40,800 nucleotides of DNA, taken from NCBI GenBank assembly GCA_025355665.1, contig JANXZF010000024.1, forward strand, positions 1 to 40,800, written 5' to 3'. A model generated the notes under the pieces. The model was given only the letters and a program-made list of their open reading frames with translations. It was not told the origin of the DNA and did no database searches. This DNA is from Actinomycetes bacterium (GTDB lineage: Bacteria > Actinomycetota > Actinomycetes > Nanopelagicales > Nanopelagicaceae). Below are positions 28,667 through 37,442 of the stretch, in pieces; position 1 is the first letter of the stretch; each line of letters opens with the position of its first letter. A program made the position numbers and the translations under genes.

Positions 28667-29545
28667 TTAGGGACGCCTTGGAAACTTTCTAAAATCTGGA
28701 GGTCGCTTCTCCATGTAAGCGTCGCGGCCCTCTTGCCCTTCCTCTGTCATGTAGAAAAGCAAAGTGGCATCCCCTGCGAGTTGTTGCACTCCTGCCAATC
28801 CATCGTCTGCAGCGTTCAAACTTGCTTTCAGCAAGCGAAGTGCCATTGGCGATTGACGAAGCATTTCGCGGGCCCACGAAACTGTCTCAGCTTCCAACTC
28901 TGCGACTGGAACAACCGTATTAACGAGTCCCATGTCCAACGCTTCTTGGGCATCGTATTCGCGAGTAAGAAACCAGATTTCGCGTGCCTTCTTCTGTCCA
29001 ACATGCGCTGCGAGAAGTCCTGCGCCATAACCGCCGTCAAAGGAGCCGACCATCGGACCGGTCTGACCGAACTTCGCGTTATCGGCTGCGATCGTTAAAT
29101 CGCACACGACGTGTAAGACGTGCCCGCCTCCAACTGCCCAGCCAGCAACCATTGCAATCACAGGTTTGGGAGTTCGACGAATTTGGATTTGTAAATCTAA
29201 GACGTTGAGACGACCGATTCCTTTTTTGGCGAGTTTGTCATCACCTAAATAACCGTCATCTCCGCGCACTCGAATATCTCCGCCAGAACAAAAACTTTCA
29301 GTCCCTGCACCGGTGAGAATAATGACTCCCACCTCTTCTTCGTCTCGGGCAAGGGAAAAGGCTTGCTGTAATTCAATAATTGTTTGAGGTCGAAATGCAT
29401 TTATAACCGACGGCCGATTGATGGTGATCTTGGCCATTCCATCTGCCACCTCGTAAATGACATCCACGAAATCTTCTCCGCCTGCGCCAACGGCCCACGC
29501 CGGAATGACTCGACTGCCGAACTCACGCTTGATTGGCTTGCTCAC
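28667..29545 (-). CDS. menB: 1,4-Dihydroxy-2-naphthoyl-CoA synthase
   Basis: Crotonase-family ring-closing enzyme of menaquinone synthesis, 292 residues. Family blocks are [14 protein letters not shown], the oxyanion-hole [31 protein letters not shown] and [10 protein letters not shown], and a C-terminal [17 protein letters not shown] tail. The start is GTG at 29545 with an excellent AGGAGG (complement of 29550-29555) 4 bases upstream. It heads the menB-C-D operon and diverges from menE across 41 bp. Confidence 0.97.
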   Translation of the reverse strand: MSKPIKREFGSRVIPAWAVGAGGEDFVDVIYEVADGMAKITINRPSVINAFRPQTIIELQQAFSLARDEEEVGVIILTGAGTESFCSGGDIRVRGDDGYLGDDKLAKKGIGRLNVLDLQIQIRRTPKPVIAMVAGWAVGGGHVLHVVCDLTIAADNAKFGQTGPMVGSFDGGYGAGLLAAHVGQKKAREIWFLTREYDAQEALDMGLVNTVVPVAELEAETVSWAREMLRQSPMALRLLKASLNAADDGLAGVQQLAGDATLLFYMTEEGQEGRDAYMEKRPPDFRKFPRRP

Positions 29546-29571
29546 ATTTCCTCCTACACGGTTACGGGCGC

Positions 29572-29578
29572 TAGCCTA
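29572..29578. promoter_or_regulatory. Overlapping divergent -10 hexamers for menE and menB
   Basis: TAGCCT on the plus strand (29572-29577) ends 9 bases before the menE ATG. The opposite strand of 29573-29578 reads TAGGCT, about 27 bases before the menB GTG, leaving room for its AGGAGG. The near-symmetric TAGCCTA would act as a bidirectional -10 for the two divergent men operons. No good -35 is visible on either side. Confidence 0.4.
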
Positions 29579-29586
29579 CGTGGGCA

Positions 29587-30675
29587 ATGGAAAACTCGTC
29601 ACAAAGAGGCCTCCTCTATCCCGCAGAGAGTCCCATCCCACAAGTTATGGTCGATCTGACGGCGGCTTTAGTTGGGGCTGGACCCGCATTAGCCTTTGGC
29701 TCTGTCGCTGTGACGCAGGTTCCCGAACAAGTCGCGCTAGTGATTGCGACGAGCGGGTCGACAGGTGGGCCAAAGGAAGTAGGTATCACTGCCAAGGCGT
29801 TGCTTGCATCGGCCAAAGCATCGAACAAGTTTCTCGATGCCAAATTCGGGCAAGTGTGGTCGCTACTGCTTCCGCTTAATCATGTTGCCGGCGTTAATGT
29901 TCTAGTTCGATCCCTCGAACTGGGAACAACACCCATCGATCTTCGCGAGGCAAACGAATTCCTCAAAGCAGATTTCACGGCCATCGTGCCAACCCAACTC
30001 TTTCGCGCGTTAAACGGAGATGATCGATTGCTTGAGCATCTCAAGAATTGCCAAGCAGTCCTCGTGGGTGGCGCATCATTGCCATCGGGCCTTGCAGATC
30101 AAGCGAGGTCGCAAGGAATCAACATCGTCACAACGTACGGAATGACTGAAACGTGTGGAGGCTGCGTATACGACGGCGCCCCGCTGGATGGTGTTGAAAT
30201 TGAAACAAGCAACGAGATCATAAAGATAAAGGGACCTACGCTTGCGTACGCCTATTTGAATGATACAGACGCCTGGCAGGCTTCCTTCGTCGACGGCTGG
30301 TTCGTAACTAGTGACCGCGGCGAATTTGAAGACGGAAAACTAAAAGTCTTCGGACGTGCCGATGATGTAATTGTTAGCGGTGGTGAAAAGATTTCGCTAA
30401 GCGCCGTCGAAGCCGCCCTCCAATCACAATTCCCCACTAATTCATTCGCGGCCTTCGCAATACCAGATGCCGAATGGGGAAATGCTCTGCACATCGCAAT
30501 CGTCGGAAACCCGGCTAAATCAACGGAAGAAATCGCGTCATTTTTGGAGCGCGGCCTAGGAGTTGTTGCGAAACCAAAGGGGTTCCTTATACTTTCCGAG
30601 TTGCCCATGTTGGGAATCGGCAAAGTCGATCAAAAAGCACTTGCTCAAGAAGTAATGAGACGGAAGGCTCTCTAG
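29587..30675 (+). CDS. menE: o-Succinylbenzoate-CoA ligase
   Basis: ANL-superfamily ligase that activates o-succinylbenzoate with ATP and CoA for MenB. The 362 residues match the short actinobacterial form (larger homologues have a longer N-domain). The phosphate loop ATSGSTGGPKEV is at about 54-65, with TYGMTETCGGCVYDG (A5), the hinge-region FVTSDRGEFEDGKLKVFGR, and DDVIVSGGEKIS. There is no Shine-Dalgarno site and the gap to the putative -10 is short, so it may be leaderless or nearly so. The stop abuts the menA ATG. Confidence 0.94.
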   Translation: MENSSQRGLLYPAESPIPQVMVDLTAALVGAGPALAFGSVAVTQVPEQVALVIATSGSTGGPKEVGITAKALLASAKASNKFLDAKFGQVWSLLLPLNHVAGVNVLVRSLELGTTPIDLREANEFLKADFTAIVPTQLFRALNGDDRLLEHLKNCQAVLVGGASLPSGLADQARSQGINIVTTYGMTETCGGCVYDGAPLDGVEIETSNEIIKIKGPTLAYAYLNDTDAWQASFVDGWFVTSDRGEFEDGKLKVFGRADDVIVSGGEKISLSAVEAALQSQFPTNSFAAFAIPDAEWGNALHIAIVGNPAKSTEEIASFLERGLGVVAKPKGFLILSELPMLGIGKVDQKALAQEVMRRKAL

Positions 30676-31530
30676 ATGACATCACTGGACATATGGGTCA
30701 AGGGCGGAAGGCCCAAAACCCTCGCCGCCGCGATAGCTCCAGTAATTGTCGGTAGCGCCCTGGCCGGAACTCACGCAATGTTTCTCCGTGCAGCATTGGC
30801 ATTGATCGTGAGTTTGGCTCTGCAGATCGGCGTCAATTATTCAAACGACTACTCCGATGGAATCAGAGGAACAGATTCTGATCGAATCGGACCTGTTCGA
30901 ATTGTCGCAAGTGGCCTGGCAACACCTGCCGCCGTAAAGAGAGCGGCATTTATTGCTTTTTCAATCGCAGGAATTGCTGGCCTTGCACTAGCAGCGCTCA
31001 CGACGTGGTGGCTATTAGTTGTCGGTGCGGCTGCGATTGTTGCTGCCTGGAAATATACTGGCGGAAAAACACCTTACGGCTACAAAGGGTTTGGCGAAAT
31101 TTCAGTCTTCGTCTTCTTCGGATTGGTCGCCACGATGGGCACTTACTACGTTCAAACTCAAACTCTGACTTTAAGATCTTTAGCAGCGGCCATTCCGATC
31201 GGGTCCTTGTCGTGCGCCATTCTTGCGATCAACAACATCCGAGATCGTGCAAAGGATGCCCTTGTGGGAAAGCACACGCTCGCTGTCCATCTAGGCGAAG
31301 ATGGCAGCCGCAATTTCTTTGTTCTACTACTTCTTCTCGCTCATGTTGCCGCCCTATTTGTCTCACCGTGGGCGCTCGTCACGCTCGCAGCCTTGCCATT
31401 CTCGCTCCGCCTTGCTCGTGAGGTGAAGATTGAGAAGGAGAGCGTGGCCCTTATCCCCATGATTGCAAAAACTGGGCAACTGCAGCTCCTTTTCTCAGCC
31501 TTGTTGGCAGTGGCAATCCTCATCTCATAA
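30676..31530 (+). CDS. menA: 1,4-Dihydroxy-2-naphthoate polyprenyltransferase
   Basis: Membrane prenyltransferase that joins the naphthoate ring to the polyprenyl tail with loss of CO2, 284 residues, about eight or nine helices. The N-terminal GRPKTLAAAIAPVIVGSAL and the first Asp-rich motif NYSNDYSDGIRGTD (54-67) bind the prenyl diphosphate; a second polar motif is NNIRDRAKDALVGKHTLAVHLG. The substrate tail is likely supplied by the synthase at 6944-7933. It follows menE with no gap (TAGATG), so the two are one unit. Confidence 0.95.
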   Translation: MTSLDIWVKGGRPKTLAAAIAPVIVGSALAGTHAMFLRAALALIVSLALQIGVNYSNDYSDGIRGTDSDRIGPVRIVASGLATPAAVKRAAFIAFSIAGIAGLALAALTTWWLLVVGAAAIVAAWKYTGGKTPYGYKGFGEISVFVFFGLVATMGTYYVQTQTLTLRSLAAAIPIGSLSCAILAINNIRDRAKDALVGKHTLAVHLGEDGSRNFFVLLLLLAHVAALFVSPWALVTLAALPFSLRLAREVKIEKESVALIPMIAKTGQLQLLFSALLAVAILIS

Positions 31531-31538
31531 TCCGGGGA

Positions 31539-31544
31539 TACACT
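31539..31544 (+). promoter_or_regulatory. Candidate leaderless -10
   Basis: TACACT ends exactly 6 bases before the ATG at 31551. No Shine-Dalgarno site is present between them. Confidence 0.45.
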
Positions 31545-31550
31545 TCCTCT

Positions 31551-31808
31551 ATGCGCTTCCTCATAATTGCACTACCTATTATCTTCACCATCTACACGCT
31601 AGTTGATTGCGCTGGAACAGATGCAGCGCAAATTCGCAATCTCCCAAAGTGGGGTTGGCTACTACTTATTATTATGTTCGGAATAATCGGTTCAATTGGA
31701 TACTGGGTAGCTGGTCGGCCCGTTCGCGCCCAAGGCTTCAACTTCGGTGGTGGGACCCGTCGCATACTTCCCCCTGACGACAATCCCGATTTTCTGAAAA
31801 AGCTCTAA
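31551..31808 (+). CDS. Small membrane protein with PLDc_N-like domain
   Basis: An 85-residue protein with two transmembrane helices (about 2-18 and 33-54) and a hydrophilic C-terminal tail. It fits the short 'phospholipase D nuclease N-terminal' type (PLDc_N), recognised by TLVDCAGTDAAQIRNLPKWGWLLLIIMFGIIGSIGYWVAGRP read in parts. These small proteins carry no catalytic HKD motif. Similar genes occur near menaquinone and cytochrome c maturation genes in actinobacteria, but the function is unknown. The gene is close behind menA yet has its own candidate leaderless promoter. Confidence 0.82.
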   Translation: MRFLIIALPIIFTIYTLVDCAGTDAAQIRNLPKWGWLLLIIMFGIIGSIGYWVAGRPVRAQGFNFGGGTRRILPPDDNPDFLKKL

Positions 31809-31864
31809 TCTCTAACAATTTCCTGCGGAATCTTCCGCGCGCTCGTTTTACTTCTCCGTGCTGT

Positions 31865-31870
31865 TACGCT
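31865..31870 (+). promoter_or_regulatory. Candidate leaderless -10 for the MFS gene
   Basis: TACGCT ends 7 bases before the ATG at 31878, without a Shine-Dalgarno site between. Confidence 0.45.
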
Positions 31871-31877
31871 CGCATTC

Positions 31878-33041
31878 ATGTCGGTGGTGGAACTTAAGCG
31901 AGCGAAGCTCGCCGTAACAATTACCTTCATCACAAATGGCTTGGGATACGGTTCATTTGTCGCGCGCCTACCTGACATAAAGGCGTACCTCCACATTTCC
32001 AACGCAACACTTGGCACGCTCCTTCTTTCTTCCTCTATCGGCGTCTTTCTCGCATTGAGACCATCCGGAAAACAATCGGCAAAGCACGGAAGCGCCCCAG
32101 TTGCATTTTGGGCAACGTTGGCATTGTTCGCGGCGAATATTCTGCTCGGATTTGTCTTCAACATTCTTTGGTTTTGCATCTCGCTCTTTCTATTCGGTTT
32201 CGCGGCTGCTTTTCAGGATGTCTCGATGAACTCACACGCCGTTGCTCTAGAGCGACTGTCAGGCAAACGCATGATGAGTTCCTTCCATGCCATGTTCTCT
32301 ATGGGTGGATTATTAGGTGGAGCCATAGGCGGGCTCTTCGCACAGGCGAAGATTTCTTTCAGCGCACAAACGATTTTTGTCGGTGGGCTCATTGCTTTGG
32401 TGGCCCTGTATGCAAAACCCCGCTGGTTGCCGGCAAGTTCAGACAAGCATCAGTCATCCGAAGAACATTCGACTAAGAAAAGTCCAACCCTTCTCTGGAT
32501 CCTTGGTTTCTTCGGATTCTGTGGAGCACTTTCCGAAGGTGCTGCCGGAGATTGGGGCGGAATTTTAAGTCGCGACACTTTTCACGCATCACACTTTGCA
32601 TCGGCGCTTCCTTACATCGCTTTTTCGGCAACAATGGTCATCGGACGCTTTTCAGGAGATCGACTCGCTCATAGATTCGGCGCACCGACGATCCTCTCCG
32701 CCGGGGGTGTCCTTGCGAGCGGTGGCTTGGCACTAGGTCTGCTCATTGGTGGCAACTTCGGAGTTGTGTTCGGCTGGCTCTTTCTGGGGGCCGGTCTCTC
32801 AATTGTCATTCCCCTTCTTTACAGCGCAGCCGGAACACTTGCAGCGACAAAACTCAAGGGACATATCGCCCCGTCTCAAGCCGTCGCGATCGTCTCAGGA
32901 ATTTCATATTTCGGTTTCATTGTCGGGCCTCCGACTATCGGCATAATCGCCGACCAGATACAACTGCGATGGGCAATGTTTGTTCCCGTTGTTCTCGTTG
33001 CCTTCTTGATAGGCAGCGCGAGATACGCTAAAACCGAATAG
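31878..33041 (+). CDS. MFS family permease
   Basis: Predicted 12-helix major facilitator of 387 residues, substrate unknown. The N-terminal half has GYGSFVARLPDIKAYLHIS, which resembles the family of bacterial permeases often annotated as YbjJ-like or fucose-permease-like, and a central SMNSHAVALERLSGKRMMSSFHAMFSMGGLLGG region typical of that group. The short cytoplasmic loop (SSDKHQSSEEHSTKKS) separates the two six-helix halves. It stands alone between a small membrane protein and a convergent cyclase-family gene, so context does not identify the transported compound. Confidence 0.85.
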   Translation: MSVVELKRAKLAVTITFITNGLGYGSFVARLPDIKAYLHISNATLGTLLLSSSIGVFLALRPSGKQSAKHGSAPVAFWATLALFAANILLGFVFNILWFCISLFLFGFAAAFQDVSMNSHAVALERLSGKRMMSSFHAMFSMGGLLGGAIGGLFAQAKISFSAQTIFVGGLIALVALYAKPRWLPASSDKHQSSEEHSTKKSPTLLWILGFFGFCGALSEGAAGDWGGILSRDTFHASHFASALPYIAFSATMVIGRFSGDRLAHRFGAPTILSAGGVLASGGLALGLLIGGNFGVVFGWLFLGAGLSIVIPLLYSAAGTLAATKLKGHIAPSQAVAIVSGISYFGFIVGPPTIGIIADQIQLRWAMFVPVVLVAFLIGSARYAKTE

Positions 33042-33056
33042 CAATACCCTTATATT

Positions 33057-33725
33057 TTATATTTGCGCGAAAGCTCGTACCGGAAAAGTTCCAAACCCTT
33101 TCACTTTGGGTGGAACGGCAGTGAATAGCGCGCCTTCAACAGGTAATTGATCCAAATTAGTTAGGTGTTCAACGACCAAGATGCCAGCCTCTAATAGCAA
33201 TGAGTGTGCGGGGCGATGTCCACCAGACTGTGTGTCATCAATATTCACTGAATCGATGCCCACTAACTTCACTCCAGCATCAACCAAATACCGTGCGCCG
33301 GTTTCGGTAAGAAACGGGGCTTCTTTCCCATATTGCTCCGTGCCAAAGTGACGATCCCACCCCGTATGTAAAAGAACGGCAGACCCCTTGAGCTCGCGAT
33401 CCTTAAAGGTCTCTCCAGGGATGCCTCTTGAGGTTGCTCCACTGAGATGGAAAACCTCAGCTCGCAAGCCTACGAGATTATTGATATCAATTTCCGACAA
33501 ATCACTTCCACCTGGATAACGGTGAAAAGGCGAATCCAAGTAAGTACCGGTGTTGCCAACCATAGAAATGATGTCGATGGCAAACTCAGTACCCTGCGCG
33601 TAATGGGAACGTGATTCTTCCCGTGTTAAATGCGGCGTAATTGTCGGTGCAGGCAGCCCTGGATAAGTCACAAGTCCTGCAAATATGGTCTGGCTTAGGT
33701 CAATTAATCGTCGAGATTCGCTCAT
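33057..33725 (-). CDS. Cyclase family protein (kynurenine formamidase-like metal hydrolase)
   Basis: A 222-residue member of the PF04199 'cyclase' family, which includes arylformamidase. In typical members the metal site is HxGTHxDxPxH. Here it reads NTGTYLDSPFH (58-68), so two of the usual His positions are Asn58 and Tyr62 while Asp64 and His68 remain. Later conserved parts are VLLHTGWDRH and GVKLVGIDSVNIDD. The variant motif suggests a subfamily with altered metal binding or substrate, so kynB should not be assigned on this evidence. No tryptophan degradation genes are nearby. The gene appears monocistronic with a leaderless-type promoter. Confidence 0.85.
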   Translation of the reverse strand: MSESRRLIDLSQTIFAGLVTYPGLPAPTITPHLTREESRSHYAQGTEFAIDIISMVGNTGTYLDSPFHRYPGGSDLSEIDINNLVGLRAEVFHLSGATSRGIPGETFKDRELKGSAVLLHTGWDRHFGTEQYGKEAPFLTETGARYLVDAGVKLVGIDSVNIDDTQSGGHRPAHSLLLEAGILVVEHLTNLDQLPVEGALFTAVPPKVKGFGTFPVRAFAQI

Positions 33726-33731
33726 CCACGT

Positions 33732-33737
33732 ATAGTA
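33732..33737 (-). promoter_or_regulatory. Candidate leaderless -10 for the cyclase-family gene
   Basis: On the minus strand TACTAT ends 6 bases before the ATG at 33725, and no Shine-Dalgarno site is present. Confidence 0.5.
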
Positions 33738-33775
33738 ATTACATCCTCGTTATCGAGGCGAGCCAATTTCTCGGA

Positions 33776-34699
33776 TTAAAGACCGGAGTACGTATGTTTG
33801 CCGGTGCCCCAAATATTTATGTATATGTAATTGAATAGGAAGGTAGAGCCGGCAAAAAGACAGAGCCATGCTGCTTTTCGGCCACGCCAACCCACAGTAA
33901 CTCGCGCATGTAAGTAGGCGGCGTAGGCAACCCACGTGATGAACGCCCAAGTCTCCTTTGGATCCCATCCCCAGTACCGACCCCACGCATGCTCGGCCCA
34001 AATGGCGCCTGCAATAACGGCGAAGGTCCACAATGGAAATACGAATGCGACGAGGCGATAAGAAAGTTGGTCAAGAACTTCTAACGAGGGCAAACGCTTC
34101 GCCCATTGCTTGCGCTCACCTTTTTGCTCCATCGAATCCAAATACAGATATGCAGCGGCGATGGTATTTGCCAGAAGGAATACGCCGCCAGACATAATCG
34201 CGGCGGAAACGTGAATGACAAGCCAATATGACTTCAGAGCAGGAACTAGTGGCGCACTTGGTCGGTACAGAACCGTGATTGCCGTGCCAAGAATCAGCAG
34301 GACAAAAATCGAAACCGGTAGGCCGAGCCAACGAAGGTCATATTTGCGAAGGGCAATTAGGTAGGCACCGGTAAATGCGAGTGCCCCTGTTATAGAGAAC
34401 TCGTACATGTTTCCCCACGGAACCCGACCAGCAGAAATTCCTCGAGATATAACTCCGGCGAAAAGGAGCAGGAAACCCAAAATGATGAATGCGGTTGCGA
34501 TTCGCCCGGCTTTTTCAGTGCGTGTGTAATCCAGTGTTTTTACCAAAAGGCTGCCCTCGGTGCGTTCGTCTTCCTTACCTTGTGGCGCGCGAACTGCCCA
34601 CGCCGTCTCATATGCGTGCGCAAAAAAAGCGAGTGTATAAACCCCCATCGCTGAATACACCAAGTAATTGGAGAGGTAAGCCCACGATGAATGCGTCAT
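33776..34699 (-). CDS. ccsB: Cytochrome c biogenesis protein CcsB/ResC (haem handling)
   Basis: Membrane partner of ResB in system II cytochrome c maturation, exporting haem and ligating it to apocytochromes outside the membrane; 307 residues, about eight helices. The Trp-rich WWD-like motif is WAEHAWGRYWGWDPKETWAFITWV, with flanking His residues (VIHVSAAIMSGG) typical of haem ligands. The ATG overlaps the resB stop as ATGA. It is the last gene of a five-gene unit starting at 38065. Naming between ccsA, ccsB and resC varies by lineage. Confidence 0.94.
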   Translation of the reverse strand: MTHSSWAYLSNYLVYSAMGVYTLAFFAHAYETAWAVRAPQGKEDERTEGSLLVKTLDYTRTEKAGRIATAFIILGFLLLFAGVISRGISAGRVPWGNMYEFSITGALAFTGAYLIALRKYDLRWLGLPVSIFVLLILGTAITVLYRPSAPLVPALKSYWLVIHVSAAIMSGGVFLLANTIAAAYLYLDSMEQKGERKQWAKRLPSLEVLDQLSYRLVAFVFPLWTFAVIAGAIWAEHAWGRYWGWDPKETWAFITWVAYAAYLHARVTVGWRGRKAAWLCLFAGSTFLFNYIYINIWGTGKHTYSGL

Positions 34700-36174
34700 T
34701 TCCCATCCTTTTCTAAGTCTGCGACCAGAAGAGCAATTTCATTTTCCAAACCAGGCACTCCGCTCTTGGCAAGCCCAGCAACTTCAACTTTCCCATTCGC
34801 CATGGTTCGAATCCAGATTCTGCGACGGCGGGTAAATAGGGAACCCAGCAAACCAAGGATGGCAAGAATACCCCCCGCCAACGAATACATTTTCCCTGGA
34901 TCCCTCACGACCTGAAGGTTGACCCACGGGGTCACGCCGTCAAAACGGATGCTTCCTTCAGAAAATTTGTAGGTCTGGCCCAAGGTCAAGGATTCAAGGC
35001 CGATCTTCTTCATCTTCGAAGTATCTATCCGGTAAACCGATTGTGGGATTCCACTATCGAGACCGAGGTTGCCGGTCCAGACAGAAAATAGAAGCTTAGG
35101 GTCGAGTGCTTCTGGATAGATAGAGAACCCGCCTCGAACCTTGTCTCGTGCAGCGGTTGGAAGGAAGGATGCAACAAAGCCAAGTTGAGGATTTGAATCT
35201 GGAACTTTTATCGCACCAATAGATGTCAGGTTTGCATCCTGCGGAAGGAATGGGATGGGGCCCTGCAAAACAATGGCTCCGATCTTGTCCCTGACAGTGA
35301 CAACCGGTGAATACCCATTAGCTTGCAAATAAACATTTGTGCTTCCGAACTGAAGGGGAGCATTTACTTTAATAATCCTTCTCACCTTCGCAGCACCGGG
35401 CTTGGAAACCACGCTTACATTGAGTGTGTAATCCTCGGGAGCATTCGTCGCTGGATCATATTTCGCAACAAAATTATCGACAGTAATCACAAAGGGCGAT
35501 AGCGATTGATCGCGAAACAATTTCCCATAGCTCAAACTGTCATAAGTAGTAGGTGTATTCGTGAAACGATCGCCGACATTGACAATCGCTTCGCCTTTCA
35601 TTCCAAAGAGTGCCCCGAGACTTACCCCAACGAGTATGAGAATCAGGGCAAGGTGGAAGAAAAGATTGCCGGTTTCACGCAAATAACCTTTTTCCGCCGA
35701 GATCGATCCTTCAAATTCGCGAATCCGAAAGCGCTTAGCCTCAAGCCATTTTCTTGACGACGCAAGTTCGCTGCCATCGCCTTGCCAAGTCTGAAAAAAC
35801 TCCATGTGGTCCAGGTTGGCGGGAGTTAATGGGGGGAGGGCTCGACTTGCTCGCAGATGATCGAAGGTTCGCGGAAGAACACAGCCGATAAGTGAAATGA
35901 AAAGAAGGATGTATATGGCGCTAAACCACGGCGATCCAAATACATCGAAGAGTGAAAACTTGTTCATCCAAGCCGCGAGGGTTGGGTTGTTAGTGAAATA
36001 GTCGTGCACCTTCATTGGGTTCTGGGGTCGCTGAGGGATCAGCGAACCTGGAATCGAGGCAACGCCTAAGAGGAGCAAAAGAATGAGCGCCGTTCGCATG
36101 CTCGTCAACTGACGCCATGCAAAACGGAGAAGGCTTACGAGGCCGAGCTCTGGCAGATCGCTCTGGTTGCTCAT
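34696..36174 (-). CDS. resB: Cytochrome c biogenesis protein ResB
   Basis: Membrane protein of system II cytochrome c maturation, 492 residues, acting with CcsB to deliver haem. It has three N-terminal helices, a large extracytoplasmic domain (about residues 200-430) and a final helix before a basic C-terminal tail (FTRRRRIWIRT). Family segments include LGVASIPGSLIPQRPQNP, the DVFGSPWFSAIYILLFISLIGC helix and GYLRETGNLFFHLALILILVGV. The ATG abuts the ccdA stop. Sequence variability in the outer domain is normal for ResB. Confidence 0.93.
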   Translation of the reverse strand: MSNQSDLPELGLVSLLRFAWRQLTSMRTALILLLLLGVASIPGSLIPQRPQNPMKVHDYFTNNPTLAAWMNKFSLFDVFGSPWFSAIYILLFISLIGCVLPRTFDHLRASRALPPLTPANLDHMEFFQTWQGDGSELASSRKWLEAKRFRIREFEGSISAEKGYLRETGNLFFHLALILILVGVSLGALFGMKGEAIVNVGDRFTNTPTTYDSLSYGKLFRDQSLSPFVITVDNFVAKYDPATNAPEDYTLNVSVVSKPGAAKVRRIIKVNAPLQFGSTNVYLQANGYSPVVTVRDKIGAIVLQGPIPFLPQDANLTSIGAIKVPDSNPQLGFVASFLPTAARDKVRGGFSIYPEALDPKLLFSVWTGNLGLDSGIPQSVYRIDTSKMKKIGLESLTLGQTYKFSEGSIRFDGVTPWVNLQVVRDPGKMYSLAGGILAILGLLGSLFTRRRRIWIRTMANGKVEVAGLAKSGVPGLENEIALLVADLEKDGK

Positions 36175-36900
36175 TTAGACCACCGGGATGAAACTAGAGA
36201 TAGATGCTCGCAAGGAATTCATGATGTCATTCCAGAATCCAAATACCTGAAGTAGGCCAATGAGGATCATCAGCGCTCCCCCGATATTGGTAATGACATT
36301 GCCGCGCTTGGAAATGAACTTCCTAAATCTCATCGATTTATCGAGGAAGAGCCCCGAGAGAATAAATGGAATGCCAAGGCCTATGCAGTAGCCCAATGAC
36401 AAGATCGCACCTCGCCATGCGCTTGCTTGTTCAAATGCGAGGGTTTCAACGGCCGCCAAAGCAGGTCCGATGCACGGAGTCCAGCCGACTCCAAATAAAA
36501 AGCCAAGAAGGGGAGCTCCGACTAGCCCGCCCACGGTTGAAATCTTCGGTCTGTACGTCGGCATCATCGGGAACTTGCCCATGAAAACCAAACCTAGTGC
36601 GATGGTAAATACGCCTAAAACTCGTGTAATGACTCCTTGATGATTGAGGATCTTTGAGCCGAGTCCACCAAAGAGTGCACCATAGGAAACAAATAAAACG
36701 CTGAACCCCAAGATGAAAAGTATCGAGCCAAGTAACACTCGACCTCGACTTTTCGACATCCCGGCTGCGTAAGAAAGGTATCCAGGTACCAAGGGCAGAA
36801 CGCAAGGCGACAGGAAGGAAATCAACCCAGCGATGATGGAGATTGGAAAAGCGACCAGAAGGGCGCCATCCATTATTTGGCTAACGAATAAGTTCTTCAT
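36175..36900 (-). CDS. ccdA: Thiol-disulfide electron carrier CcdA (DsbD transmembrane type)
   Basis: Six-helix membrane protein of 241 residues that carries reducing equivalents from cytoplasmic thioredoxin to outer thiol proteins such as the TlpA-like neighbour. The two redox Cys sit in paired helix motifs: SPCVLPLVPGYLSYAAG (Cys33) and GVGWTPCIGPALAA (Cys143). Its start overlaps the upstream lipoprotein gene as ATGA and it directly precedes resB, the usual arrangement for keeping apocytochrome CxxCH motifs reduced. Confidence 0.95.
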   Translation of the reverse strand: MKNLFVSQIMDGALLVAFPISIIAGLISFLSPCVLPLVPGYLSYAAGMSKSRGRVLLGSILFILGFSVLFVSYGALFGGLGSKILNHQGVITRVLGVFTIALGLVFMGKFPMMPTYRPKISTVGGLVGAPLLGFLFGVGWTPCIGPALAAVETLAFEQASAWRGAILSLGYCIGLGIPFILSGLFLDKSMRFRKFISKRGNVITNIGGALMILIGLLQVFGFWNDIMNSLRASISSFIPVV

Positions 36901-37442
36901 TCGGCGCTCACCCTAGTAATCAAATCCGTCAAAGAGGCAACCGTAATTTCACCGGAGATTCGAGCGGCGACTTTTCCGTTTTTGTCGATTACCACCGTCG
37001 TAGGGATCGCGTTTGCAACCAACGAATTATGGAATCCCATCAGAATCGAGTCATCTACGAGTGTTGGATAGGGAATCGAGAAACGACGGACGAAAGCGTT
37101 AGCTGTTGCCAGACTGTCGCGCGTCAATACTCCGACAAAACTTACCTTTGGAAACGTCCTCGACAACGCGGCCAGCGTCGGTGCCTCGGCTCGACAAGGC
37201 GCACACCAAGAAGCCCAGACGTTCAATACTGCAACTTGATGTGGGGCTAAGCGGAAAGTTCCTCCGCTGATGGTGGCACCCGCAATTGTTGGAGCGGCTT
37301 GCCGATCTTGCGCCTTACTGAAAGTCACGGCCCCATTGCCCGCAATGTAACTTCGCGAGCCGGATGACGAGCCTCCTCCGCAGGCAGTTAGCAGTACGGA
37401 AACTCCAAGCCCCAGAAAGGCCATTCGATAAGAAACTCTCAT
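36897..37442 (-). CDS. TlpA/ResA-like thioredoxin-fold lipoprotein
   Basis: Membrane-anchored extracytoplasmic thiol-disulfide oxidoreductase, 181 residues. The signal peptide ends in the lipobox LTAC (Cys21 lipidated), followed by a Gly/Ser linker. The thioredoxin active site is WCAPC (Cys80 and Cys83), with a cis-Pro segment NAIPTTVVIDKNGKV later. In this operon it most likely reduces apocytochrome c, taking electrons from CcdA. The ATG overlaps the histidine phosphatase stop by one base. resA and ccmG-like names both apply. Confidence 0.94.
   Translation of the reverse strand: MRVSYRMAFLGLGVSVLLTACGGGSSSGSRSYIAGNGAVTFSKAQDRQAAPTIAGATISGGTFRLAPHQVAVLNVWASWCAPCRAEAPTLAALSRTFPKVSFVGVLTRDSLATANAFVRRFSIPYPTLVDDSILMGFHNSLVANAIPTTVVIDKNGKVAARISGEITVASLTDLITRVSAE

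Noticed and set aside
33057-33725. Naming the cyclase-family gene kynB
   Set aside because: The metal motif differs at two His positions and no kynurenine pathway gene is nearby.
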